Positions 1-54,104 of a DNA stretch of 64,000 nucleotides are shown here, piece by piece; within the stretch, counting starts at the first letter, position 1, and each line of letters opens with the position of its first letter. Location of the stretch: the NCBI RefSeq assembly GCF_039555335.1, contig NC_092646.1, positions 19,244,029 through 19,308,028 on the forward strand, written 5' to 3'. Origin of the DNA: Amphiura filiformis (taxonomy: Eukaryota; Echinodermata; Ophiuroidea; Amphilepidida; Amphiuridae). The notes beneath the pieces were generated by a model. It made no database searches, had not been told where the DNA came from, and saw nothing but the letters and a program-made list of their open reading frames with translations. Position numbers and translations under genes: made by a program.

Positions 1-1409
1 ATGACCATATGCGTGCTAATGAGCTTGATGAATTATGTCAGTCTGCCTACAAAGAAAAGCATTCCACTGAGACAGCACTGCTCAAGGTGACCAATGATAT
101 TGCTAGGGCCATTGATGATAACAAGGCAGTCTTCGTAATTATGCTTGATCTCTCTGCTGCCTTTGATACCATTGACCATGACATTTTATTCTCTCGTTTA
201 GAGCTTGGCTTTGGTATCAAAGGCACAGTCCTGCAGTGGTTCAAGTCTTACATAAGTGGTCGTCAGTTTAGAGTATCTGTTGGAGGGTGATGTCTGATAG
301 GCATGTTCTTGAGTGTGGCGTACCTCAAGGCTCTATTATTGGGCCAAGAGTGTTTACAAAATATTCTCAGTATATTGCCAACATAATCCGTCGTCATGGT
401 TTACATTTTCACATATATACCGATGATGTTCAAATCTATATGTTTTTCAATCCCAAGATTCCTGGTGATTCAGCATGTGCCATCTTCAAGCTATCCATGT
501 GTGTTGAGGAAGTTCGTGATTGGATGCTTTGTAATATGCTCAAGTTAAATGACTCCAAAACTGAGTTTTTCATTGCTGCCCCTCCACACAATATGCCAAG
601 TCTCTCCAACATCAATATAAAGATTGGTGATGCTGAAGTAATTCCATCTGCTACCATCAGGAATCTGGGAGTTGTTTTTGATGCTACGATGAACATGTCT
701 AACCATATAACATCTATTTGTAAAACAGTTAACTTTCTCTTGTGGAACTTGTCCAGAATTCGTAGGTTTGTCACCGAAGATGCATCCAGTAATGCCATGC
801 GGGCACTAGTGTTATCCAAGATAGATTATGCCAACGCCCTTCTGTCTGGATGTAGAAGCAAAGACGTTGCTCGCTTACAAAGACTACAAAACCGTGCTGC
901 CCGCATTATCTTCCAAGTTCCACGCCGTCATTCATCTTCACCTCTTTTAAATTCATTACACTGGCTTCCAATAGACAAGAGAATTTGCTTCAAAGTGCTA
1001 CTTTACATTTACAAGACATTGAACGATCTGGCACCACCCTACCTCTCTGATTGTCTGACCATCCGTGTTCCAACTAGGGAAGGTCTTCGTTCTAATCAAG
1101 ATCTTACGCGCCTTATAATTCCTAAGACAAACAGACTGATAGGCGATGGATCGTTCAGTGTCTTTGGACCCAGAATCTGGAACAATCTTCCTTCATCCAT
1201 TAGGTCATCTCCCACAGTTACTACTTTCAAACGTAGCCTGAAAACCCATCTTTTTAACCATTGCTAATTTTATGTTGTTTCTTTTGCATATTTTTGTTTA
1301 CTTGTAGTCTTTAGTAGTAGGGTAAGTTTTTCTGTAAAGTGCAATGATCATTTCTTTGAAATTGCGCTATATAAATGCCGTTGTATGTATGTATGTATGT
1401 ATGTATATG
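1..1409 (+). pseudogene. CR1/L2-like LINE reverse transcriptase, 5'-truncated, frameshifted
   Basis: This is the 3' part of a non-LTR retrotransposon reverse transcriptase. Frame 3 (3-289) carries the palm A block LDLSAAFDTIDHDIL and the block ending LQWFKSYISGRQFRVSVGG. The frame then shifts at about 287 into 287-1267, which starts in the expected VLECGVPQGSIIGP block. The catalytic box reads YTDD instead of the usual YADD or FADD. The C-terminal part (RLQRLQNRAARIIF, SLHWLPIDKRICFK, FGPRIWNNLPSSIR) is typical of CR1/L2/Rex-type LINEs. The 3' end (GCGCTATATAAATG followed by (ATGT)n at about 1383-1409) also fits the L2/CR1 group. The element is cut by the window edge on the left and is not functional because of the frameshift and the changed YXDD box. 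The clade is inferred from motifs only. Confidence 0.88.
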
Positions 1410-1412
1410 TTC

Positions 1413-2766
1413 GTTACCCATATCAAAAAATGAGACCTTTCCGGATAACTTCCCGATAGTCACCGGGTAGAAACCGGCAAATTTCACATGCAAATTAGAT
1501 AGGTAGCGGGTGACTACCCGATAAATTTTTGGGAAACCATAGTGGATACCTTTCAGGTAATAGGTACCGGATGACTACCCGATGACTTTTTTGGGAAACT
1601 AGCGGGTAACTACCCTGTGACTTTTTGGGGGAACTAGCGGATAACTACCCGATAACTTTTCGGGGACCTAGCGGATAACTTTTGGTGACAATATACCTGG
1701 TGACCTCTTTGGAGACTTCCTATTGACCTTTTGGGGAATGCAGAAATACAAATTCATGAGTATGCACAAATTTATTAGACAGTAAGCTTATTATTAGAAT
1801 TGTATTTTTTGGAGAAATACAACTACTAAGGAGTGGCAGTCTTGCAATAAGAAACTTGAAAGTGTACAATGTAAATTGTAGTTATTGTACAAAAATATTC
1901 TTCTGATGTAATTTGGTTCACACCTTTATAATTAATGTACAACCAAATTGTTATAGTATATGTATTACAGTACCTAAATGTGATGACACAGCCTATAATG
2001 TTTAGCCTATATCAAATATTATAATTTATTTACAACAAATAGCTTTAAAACATAAAGCTTATATGAGTTAATTGACACATTAGCTGATGATTAGTAATTT
2101 AATTGACATTAATTTATTGTCAAAATCATGTATGATTTACTAAAAAAGATATACTAAAACATTCAAATGTGTCATATTAGGTACATACATGTATAAAGAC
2201 TGCATCAATATACAAATCATTTCATACAAATTTTCCTACCTGCATTATCATATGAAATCAAGCATTCAATGCTTTATAATTCCTACAGCATGTTCCAGAT
2301 TAATTATTACATCTTGTAATGTCCTACATGTAAATCCATACATTTTGGACCACAAATAACATGAATATTCTGCACAAAAATTTTCCAACTGCCAACATCA
2401 ACAGCTAGCTGCTCCATTTTGAATTCCTTCAGTGACCTTTGACCATATACCCACCCACAATGCATTCTTAAGATGCGTTATGCTATTTTCAAGGTCAAAT
2501 TAAAAGCGAATAACCACCGGGTAACTCCTGCAAAGAATCTATGTTTCTGGGAACCTTCTGGGTAACTCATTTGAAATATTTGAGTTTTTGGGAGACTACC
2601 GGATGTCTACCCGAAAACTTTTGGATAACTTAATTAGGTATCCGCAAGGTATCCGCTAGCGGGCACTTTCGGATAACTCTGGAAAAGGTACCCGAAAGGT
2701 TTCTGACGACCACCGAATGGTCATCGGGTGGTCACCGGGAAACTTTTCTTTTTGCTATGGGTACCC
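1413..2766. mobile_element. Non-autonomous TIR element with degenerate internal repeats
   Basis: The left end reads GTTACCCATATCAAAAA and the right end is its near complement, TTTTTGCTATGGGTACCC. Both subterminal regions (about 1420-1740 and 2500-2750) are filled with degenerate short repeats built on CCCGATAACTTTT and ACCGGGTA. The AT-rich middle (1740-2480) has no coding potential that I can see. This looks like a MITE-like DNA element lying directly behind the LINE tail. No convincing target-site duplication was found. Confidence 0.5.
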
Positions 2767-2991
2767 AGCTAACTGTCAACATTTCAAAACTTATTTGGCC
2801 CCACATCAAGGCCAACTGCATAATTGGTTCTCTCAGAGTATGTGCTTTATAATAAGAATCTCAAATATTACCACATTTCAAATATTCTCCCTGTTGGGGC
2901 ACGTGAAATATATCTGCTGAGATTAAGATGGCAAACAGTCGGATCTGTTATATTACCTATTCATATTTTGCCACACATTCCATCGTGTTTA

Positions 2992-3091
2992 TTATACCCG
3001 CATGCGAAGCATGGACGGGTATATTGTTATCCTGTGGTTTCTTATACCCGCATGCGAAGCATGAAAGGGTATATTGCCATCCTGTGGTTTC
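2992..3091. repeat. Two-copy 50-bp tandem repeat with CATGCGAAGCATG core
   Basis: Two adjacent units start at 2992 and 3042. Each has TTATACCCGCATGCGAAGCA followed by a similar 30-base stretch, with a few substitutions. The core CATGCGAAGCATG can form a small hairpin. Confidence 0.7.
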
Positions 3092-3169
3092 TTCTCCTTC
3101 TCCTCCTCCTTTTCCTCCTCCCCTCCTTCTCCTATCAAACACATCATTCTGTCAAGGCTAGCGCTAAAA

Positions 3170-4240
3170 CTACAAGGGACCCAGGGCCCATATGTGGTAC
3201 ACTTATGGGCCCTACCCCGTAGATGTGCCTTTTGCCCATCTCGGCCCCAGAGGTCAAAGGTCACGGGCCCCAAATGTAAAAACACAAACCAGGCCGTTTC
3301 TTATCAGAGCCGTGTGTTGGGGCCGTGTGTTGGTACACTGATAGCCCTAGGGGTACTCTATAAAAACCAGTATACATGAGCCCCATATGTTATATTTTAT
3401 GGGCCCCAGGGCCCCAAATGTTAAAAAATAAGGGGCAACAGATTGACAAGGCTAGATCTAAAGCTACAAGGGCACTAGGGCTCATATGTGGCATATGTAT
3501 GGGCCCTAAGTTGTAGATGTGCCTTTTGCCCATTTTGGCCCCATATGTACAAGGCTGCGGGCCCCAGGGGCCCTAATGTTAAAACAAAGGGCCGGCCGTT
3601 TCTCAGCAAATAAAGTAGCTACAGGGTTCATATTTGGTACACAGATAGGTCTTTTAGTATTATATTGTTATATGCATATATAACCCCCACATATCACATA
3701 ATATGGCCCCCCAGGACCCCAGACGCTAAAACATAGGGCCGGCCGTTACTCAGTAAATAAAGCAGCTACAATGCCCAGCTTGAGTCTACTGATAGCACTT
3801 GAGAATCATACTTTAACATATGTACATGAGCCCCACAAGTCATATATATTGGGGCCCCAGGGCCCCAAATGTTAAAACAAAGGGCCGGCCGTTTCTCATC
3901 ATATAAAGCAGCTTTATGGCTCAGAGTTTGTATACAGATTGCACCTGAGAATTACATTGTTATATGTACATATGAGCCCCATATATCACATAATATTGGC
4001 CCCAGGGCCCGAAACGCTAAAACATAGGGCCGGCCGTTACTCAGTAAATAAAGTAGCTACAGTGGCCAGCTTGAGTCTACTGATAGCACTAGAGAATTAT
4101 ACTTCAACATAATTATGTACATGGGCCTCATAAGTCAAATATTATGGGCCACAAAACAAAGGGCGGGCCGTTTCTCATCAAAGAAAGCAACTTCCAGGCT
4201 GAGAATATGTACACAGATAGCACCTGAGAATTATATTGTT
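3170..4240. repeat. Degenerate satellite, ~145-bp units in a dimeric order
   Basis: GGGCCGGCCG (or GGGCGGGCCG) recurs at about 3589, 3738, 3881, 4027 and 4164, a spacing of about 137-149. Alternate units carry GTTTCTC versus GTTACTCAGTAAATAAAG after the core, so the real period is a dimer of about 290. The preceding 3170-3580 has the same GGCCCCAGGGCCC-rich style. No coding function is evident. Confidence 0.65.
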
Positions 4241-4338
4241 ACTAAATAACACCCACACACCCATCCACCCCACACACGTAGGACTAAACAGATAGATCGT
4301 ATTATATCATAATTGGAAATACCAGCGTGAAGCGTTAA

Positions 4339-4490
4339 GGCTGTTCCAGCTAAATTACATACCCATTGGCTGTTCCATTTAATTTACATAATCCCTCTGA
4401 AATGGCCCCAAAAAAGGCTGTTCCGTATATTTACATACTCCCTCTGAAATGGCTGTTCCATTTAATTTACATACTCCCTCTGGAATAGTT
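4339..4490. repeat. Short tandem repeats of GGCTGTTCCATTTAATTTAC type
   Basis: Four to five imperfect copies of a unit of about 35-60 bases containing GGCTGTTCC(A/G)TTTAATTTACATA and CTCCCTCTGAAAT lie in direct orientation. The unit looks like a dispersed short repeat and is non-coding. Confidence 0.55.
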
Positions 4491-4859
4491 TCCCCTAATC
4501 ATATTGCATAGCCTCGCTGTGAATAAGAGAGACTGACAACAGCAATCTATGGAGAGTAAGAGAGACGACTCCCCTGGGAGGGGACTTTTTACAATCTCTT
4601 TATTTTAAGTGCTACGAGAGTGCAACATATATTAAATTAAAGCTTGTGACTTGGACTTTCACTTTTTACACATTTTCCACCCAATTGGACGACTTTTTAC
4701 AATTTAGTCCTCAGCAAATAAGGACTGTTAGTTTGGGTACACCGACAACATGCGGGTATAGCCGTATTTGTGTACAAATATATAGCCTTCTAGTTCATAT
4801 CGTTATTGTGAGTTCAACAGAGTGCTGAATATCGATTTACCCTTTATTAAACTCGTGTT

Positions 4860-5550
4860 ATACATACATTCTCTTGAAATAATAGAACATGGATGTTTTC
4901 ATGAACAATTTAGTTTTACCTATTCGAAGCTTCATGTCTTAATTGATAGTTTCAAAACTTTACCACTTGTAAATGTACAAACAAAATAGCACCCTCAACT
5001 ATTATACAGCATTTTCTACACTTACCAAACAGCGGGACAGGTGAAATCTTTAACATTACTTTGTCTCAAATATATTTACACAGAGAGCACCTCCATACTT
5101 GTATTGGGATACGAATATGTACATAGGACTTACGTATCTACGAGTACTATTAATTTATCAGTATTTACTTAAGGCAATATTGTGTGATTTGTATTACAAT
5201 ATTTAATTTATATTTAAGTGTTGTTAGTTTACAATATCAGATACATTTAATCACATTTTTACCAAATGAAAACAGAATAAATCGTAATTTCATTATAGCG
5301 CATGTATCGTCCAGTGTGTGTTTTAGTGAGTCGAGGTCGATCACCTGAGCTTAACCTTAGATTCACGCATGGACGTATAAAAGAGGCGTATAACATCAGC
5401 CATTTTTTGTCAATGATTCTGTTTGACTGAGTTCAATACTAGTGTACGATAATCTCCTCATATTTCGACACAATCCGTGTATGTTTATCATTAAGACTTT
5501 ACTGTAATTAAAGCATTTCATGTTTAGTGTTTCACATGGGATTTAAGTAT
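4860..5550. other. 3' flank of gene A conserved with the 3' flank of gene B
   Basis: This non-coding block is alignable by eye with 54105-54185 plus 55605-56300 behind gene B. Shared stretches include CCACTTGTAAATGT, AACATTTTCTACACT (CAGCATTTTCTACACTT here), AGAGAGCAC and ATTCACGCATGGACGTATAA. It shows that the tandem duplication reached beyond the stop codons. The + strand TATAAAAG at about 5378 and TATAAAG in B resemble a TATA box, but no + strand gene is visible. No clear poly(A) signal for gene A was identified. Confidence 0.55.
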
Positions 5551-5729
5551 ATCATTGGGTATTACAGTTGTGCAAAAAGTCTAAATTCGGGAAAAAATGA
5601 GGGCACATCACTATTTTAAATGTGCCCAAATTAAAAAAAATTACAAACAGGTTTTTTAGCGTTGCATCAAAGAAGCAGTATCGATTGGCAAAGTAGGTAG
5701 ATAGCCGATATGCAAGTCCATTGCTTTTG

Positions 5730-47921
<42,192 letters not shown>

Positions 47922-50118
47922 CTGCAAAATATTAAAACACTGACTTTGGTCTTTGATATACACAACGATCTGATCAGACAAAATGTTACGGAACGTTTAG
48001 ACAGTATAAACAGTATGTTTCTAGTATAGTAAACTGTATTGTTATAAATAACATACTGAAAATATTAGCCCGACATATCGTTATGAATTCGGCAGAGGGA
48101 CGAATCGAGAATTTTGAGCAAATTGAGTTTTTGTAGGCTTATATGATTATGTTTCAGGTTATCTTTTATTTCCAAATTAATGGTAAATATTACTCCCCGA
48201 CGTAGTAATTGAAATTTTGATTTGGACGAATCGCGCCTTAGTGAGTTTAATGAATTCGGCAGAGAGAGGAATCGTATACTTAGCTGTACAAATCTGGTTG
48301 ATCTATAGTATTCAATAGCGGGAAACCCCGAATTGTCTATATTACATACCCTGTACTGATATATTTGATACCAACGTATAGCTGTAGGTATCTTCTATCC
48401 AGTTATACCAAAATAAGTACAAATATTCCCCACATTATATCGCTATGGCTTAATAATGTGAGTGCGCCCCCGTGAAATTTGAAAATCCCAGAAAATCATA
48501 CGCAAAATATAGGCCAATATTGTTATTTCTGCTTTAAAATCCAGTTTTTGCTAAATATTATAGGGATGACTATTTATAGCTTATATATATAACAAGTTAA
48601 ATTTACATAGCCTAAGGAAAAACAGTAATTTCTACACAAAAGCCCCAAAACAAGAATACGTGCTATGGTTTACACGTAGTTGAATGCGTATTCGACCCCG
48701 AATACTACTCTCTGCGCAGTGGTAGAGACATTTTGGATACAGCATAAAGCCGAATAGCTGTCAAAACGCGTTTTGAGGGATATATCGATTGTTTCAGAAC
48801 ATGCAAGTATTGAAAATAATTCGTGTACATTCACTTCTATAATATACATTTCAAATGAGTGGTCACGAATGTTCTAAAGTTTCAGAAGGACCAGTGGAAT
48901 GGTACCAACATTTTCAAACACTGTTTACTCAGAACAGCAATTTTGCGTATTCGGCACTCTGCCGTGTTCATAACGATATAATTGGACAATTCTTCTCCTT
49001 TCAACTTATGCGACGTGATTTCATAGGTATTGAGTTCATTTATGGGTCACGGTATATCGGTGTCAATGCCGATTGAAGGATTCATATTCGTTGATTGTAT
49101 CACTCACAATGCTTTTTTTTCTTCTTCTGCTCGCTTACAACTTCACATAAAACAGGTGTTATAAAATGGTAAGATACATTTGGTTGGTATACTCTGAAGT
49201 TAAAATTAGTAAAGCACACACAGAAACAAAATATAACTATTCACCGTCACTTACATTGGCATTTAGAAGTTGGGCAATAAAATACCCAAAGAGAAAACCA
49301 CACCATAAAACAAACATCGAAGTCCATTGTGATTATCCTATAGTTACAAATCCATAGCAGAGAGCAGACTTGAGGGTGTCACATTCTTGATAACTTGCTC
49401 TAAAATGCTCATCTCCAAGTAATTGCCATACGATATTAGATTAGAACGCCACTTAGTAACCAAAGAAAAACTGTAATTATTCCTCTGATGGATTTTGGTG
49501 TGCCTGCATGCAGTTGAGAAACCATTCGTGCGGTGCTAAAATAAAACGCTGATGAGCTACTAAAAGCACTTAGGCATTATCTGTCACCTTTTCACCTTTT
49601 ATCAGAATAAATTTCACCTTTTATCTTAATAAATTTCTGTCGCGTGATTAGAAAATATTATTAAAAATTTATTGTAAAGAATAAAAGAGAAAAGTGTCCC
49701 ATTTGCATCAGACGTCTTAAAGATACCACATTATTCTTCGGTGCAAAGTATATTTATCATCAAAACAAATACAGGTTGTACTTTTTGAAAGAGTCCAAAA
49801 CCTTTTCAACGGAGCGGAAAACAATATATTAGGACTTGAATACACATACTAGTTCGACAACCGACCCTTCTAAATATAAACCATTCGGAACAAAAAAATA
49901 CTTGGTGTCTGGTCCCCGCTATACAGATGTCCAACCCTTCGATCACTTTCCTCTAGCACGCACAACACCGTAGATACAAATAAAGATGCTTAAAGGAAGT
50001 CTCCGGCAATCCTAACATTATGCCTTTATGTTAGAAATATAATTATGAAGCACGATATTCAATATCCCCGCACCGAAATTGTCTAGTGCAATGACGTAAT
50101 GGTCATTTGTGTATGGAT
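47922..50118. other. No recognised gene; should hold or precede the 5' end of gene A
   Basis: AT-rich sequence with only short ORFs lacking motifs. A direct repeat ATGAATTCGGCAGAG followed by GACGAATCG or GAGGAATCG occurs at about 48082 and 48249. I could not identify the signal-peptide exon or a promoter. Confidence 0.4.
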
Positions 50119-52364
50119 GGCGGATACCTATAGATAGCGGATACCTTCCAAATACGCCCGAATTTCGCGGTATACTTAAAGCAATGAATCACAGGACCAG
50201 AATTCCCAAACAACCAATCATCTTAGGCGTATTCAATTATTGACCAATGAAATCTTAGATTTTACACGTCTAAGATTTCTTACACGTCTAAGATTGATAT
50301 TTTAGTAGTGGACGGTATCACCAATGTGATAGCTCGCCTAGCTCACAAAGCACCTTAGAAGACTTCTAGCAGATCATATTACAGATACCATGCGCAGTGA
50401 TCGATCATAAATATTCTTACTAGTCCCGTGACTTGAAATACGGCTCTAAGGGAACAACCCAGAAGTTCGATGAAGCCCTATAAACGAAAGTCCTTTCGTT
50501 AGAAGGCTAACCCCCTCCCCCCCTCCCCCCTCCCCCTCCCCCTCCCCCTCCCCTATTAAACAAAAGTGTCAAATATCGAACACGTGAAGACCAGCAAACG
50601 TAGCGGGAAGCGAGCAGATTCTTGGACAACTACCAGTATTTTGTAACTCAGTCGAGATTCTGCTTTGTGCGATAAAAAGGGGAATTAAAAAAGGGAAATT
50701 TAATATTTCAAAAAGGATAAACTATTTTGAAGAAAAAAAAAGATAAACTATTTGATATGTTAACTATGTTAATATTTTTTTTTTAAAGGGGGAGGGGGAA
50801 TGAAAAAAGGGGGAATTATTCCAAAAATAATAAACTACTTTGGAAAAGCCTTTCATCAGTAAATTAAAAAATGGTGGAATTGAATTTTATAAAAAGGGGG
50901 AATTTAAAAAGTTCTGGGAATTGAATAAAAAAAGGGAAATTAAAAAAAAAATCGGGGAATTAAATAAAAAGAGGAATTGGCGGAGATGGTAATATAGGCC
51001 TAAGTTTCGAATATTTTATTCCCTATTATCAGGGAAGGGCCGTTATAATCACCGCCCCATTTTTGTATCAGGTAGTAGATCAGTTTGACCAAATAGCATG
51101 ACCGCCAACCATGCCAACACAGCCTGCAGCATCATCTACAAGGTCTGACCAACAACAACAGGCGCGAGTTTTGCAAATTTGCGATACCGTCCATCACTAG
51201 TCACGGTTAAATGGTCAATCTTGGACGTCTAAGAAAAATCTTAGCCGTGTAAAATCTGAGGCGTCTAAGATGTCATTGGTCAATAATTGAATACGCCTAA
51301 GATGATTGGTTGTTTGGGATTTCGGGTCCTGTCATTCGTTGATTTAAGTCTACCGCGAAATTCTTAGACGTCTAAGATTGCATCTTATGCATCTAAGAAT
51401 GCATCTTAGACGTCTAAGATTGCATCTTAGACGTCTAAGGTTAGGCGTATTATCTTAGGCGTATTTTGAAGGTGTCCGCCATACATAGATACCTTCAAAA
51501 TACGCCTAAGATAATACGCCTAACCTTAGACGTCTAAGATGCAATCTTAGACGCCTAAAATGCAATCTTAGATGTCTAAGAATTTCGCAGGACCAGAAAC
51601 CCCAAACAACCAATCATCTTAGGCGTATTTAATTATTGACCAATGACATCTTAGACGCCTCAGATTTTACACGGCTAAGATTTTTCTTAGACGTCCAAGA
51701 TTGACCATTTAACCGTGACTAGTGATGGACGGTATCGCAAATGTGCAAAACTGGCGCCTGTTGTTGTTGGTCAGACCCTGTAGATGATGCTGCAGGCTGT
51801 GTTGGCATGGTTGGCGGTCATGCTATTTGGTCAAACTGATCTACTACCTGATATACAATGGGGCAGCGAATTGCCATAATTCTGCCAGATTATAATGGCA
51901 CTTCCCTGATAATAGTGAATAAAATATTCGAAACTTAGGCCTATATATAAACAGAACTGAACTGATTATCCCGCCGTACTTTATGATCGATCATTGCGCA
52001 TGGTATCTGTAATACGAGCTGCTTGATAGTAGTCTTCCAAGGTGCTTTGCGAGCTAGGCGAGCGAGCTATCACATTGGTGATACCGTCCACCACTAAAAT
52101 ATCAATCTTAGACGTGTAGAAAATCTTAGGCGTGTAAAATCTTAGGCGTCCAAGATTTCATTGGTCAATAATTGAATACGCTTAAGAAGATTGGCTGTTT
52201 GGGATATCTGGTCCTGTGATTCGATGATTTAAGTAACCGCGAAATTCTTAGACGCCTAAGATTGCATGTTAGACGCCTAAGAATGCATCTTAGACGTCTA
52301 AGGTTGCATCTTAGACATTTAAGGTTAGGCGTAATATCTTAGGCGCATTTTGAAGGTATCCGCC
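50119..52364. mobile_element. Nested foldback element (2.2 kb palindromic complex)
   Basis: The outer ends are GGCGGATACC (50119) and its complement GGTATCCGCC (to 52364). The outer arms (about 50119-50420 and 51960-52364) are inverse copies. Inside them a second palindrome spans 50994-51944 with its centre at about 51481-51487 and arms of about 470 bases. All arms contain repeated units of ATCTTAGACGTCTAAGAT, itself an 18-base perfect palindrome, or one-base variants. Only 50430-50990 is unpaired. No ORF of note. It resembles foldback (FB-type) elements with repeat-filled arms. Confidence 0.85.
50511..50553. repeat. C-rich (CCCCCT)n tract
   Basis: About 45 bases of CCCCCTCC-type repeats inside the unpaired part of the foldback complex. 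Farther on (50690-50980) lies a purine-rich GGGGAATTAAAAA degenerate repeat. The tract can form G-quadruplex structures on the other strand. Confidence 0.8.
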
Positions 52365-54104
52365 ATTTATATTTGTGCGCAATTGTCGTCAGCCTTCATT
52401 GTATATGTATTACCATGATTACTGGGACGTCATTTCAGTGCCCGTTATTTGGAATATTGCGTGTTGAGAGACGGCAGTTTTATTGATTTTTATGGCCAAT
52501 GTGAGTTTGTTTAATATAAAATCACATGGTTCGTACTTGATAATTATTTTTCTAACATATTAGGCAAAATGCTGTAATTGCCGGAGACGTCGCCGTATTG
52601 ATACAGAAAGACTGAAACAATGCACTCAGCAAGGCTCAGGAAGTTCAGTTCGAAACTGAGTAGCAGTTAAATAGCACTTCGAGATTCTAAACGAACTGTG
52701 TATCTTGATTCCTTTTAAGATAACTTTTCAAGAGGTCAATATCCTATTTTTGGTGCAGCTGCTATTGTTGTACACGATATATTTACACGTGACTAAGTAT
52801 ACGCTTATTTGTAGGAAAGTAATTTGTGTTCATCATTAATATTTAAGTGTATTGGTGCTAATGGATATTAGACGCTAGATTTTTTGTTATTAAAATAATT
52901 AATCCAAATAGCGCAGCAGAAACAATTAAGTGATGTGGCTAATGCATGCTTGAGTTGGTTCTCTTTGGGAATTAATTAACTGCTGCTGATTCTTCCTATC
53001 CAAATATCAAAAATTGTCGTGGCCACGGTTGTTTGATGTATATATAATTGGCTTCATTATTAAGAAAATGCAAACTACAGATGGCGCTATTTATCATAAA
53101 TCATATTTCATAATTTGCAAGGGGTAGGTAATCAATACTGCCATTTAAACAGGTTTAATAGGTGAAACAAGGAACAAAGAAATTTTGTAAACATATTTCA
53201 TCAAAAAATAAATGGAATTATTATTATCAAAAGCCTAAAAGAGTAATTTCCAGTATCTAAATAGCGCCACCAATCTTGTCATAAATAGATACATTTTATA
53301 TCCGAAAAGTTTAAAAAATGCTGTGAAAGTAAATAATGTTGTCTGTATACATTAATATTGACCGCTTTAAGCTGTTTAAGCCTAAACATTGGGTTGTACA
53401 TGATGTTTTATTTAAAAACCTAATAAATGATCACATCATACAACCGTGGGATGGCAGGGATGGTTGTTTATTGTTAAGAATAGGCTAATTTACCTTCAAC
53501 AATGCAAACGTGCAAAGATACGCGTATGATTTTTCCTCTGTTACGAGCCGCTAATAGATTTATTTGATTTGAGATAGAATACACCGATAACAGGCACATG
53601 CAGCAAATTAGCAACAATGTCAAATCCAAATTGCGTATCCATTAAGATGTCATACCAAATAGAAATACGTCTTATAATGAAAGACAAAGATAAAAAGACT
53701 AGTTTGTGTCTGACGTCATCTGTCAATCAAGCTCGAGCATGGTTTGTTTACAAGTGTCGTGAGGATATGAGTTGCTGAACGCGGCGGTAAAACAATCCGT
53801 TACAATTTCCAGGTGGTGGTGGATGCGATATCGCCATTTTTAACATCGCCATTTGATTAATACGTAATCACGAAACCTTCACAAACAATTCTAAATATTT
53901 TCTGTGTTATGTGGTGTCAAAGCAAAATTATCTTACTCTAAAATCGTTGGGGTACGACAAAGTACCCCCACTGCAAGTATGTTGTTTTTCAATTTATACC
54001 TGCTAACCGTGTATTTTGAATGGGCCTGTCAGCCTTGTATTTTCGCCATCCTCGTACGTTACGTGTCGCGTGACCTATGCCGCCTGACAATTTCGTTTTA
54101 TCTA
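52365..54104. other. Intergenic, no recognised gene
   Basis: AT-rich DNA between the foldback complex and the gene B 3' flank. Only short ORFs without domain motifs, plus the lone terminal repeat at about 53670-53770 noted under the 28985 element. Confidence 0.5.

Noticed and set aside
2717-3379. Several overlapping ORFs in 2.7-3.4 kb
   Set aside because: They arise in GC-rich tandem repeats and pyrimidine tracts and have no domain motifs.
48855-49357. Plus-strand ORFs of 73 and 63 residues
   Set aside because: No recognisable motif, no splice context, and AT-rich intergenic or 5' region composition.
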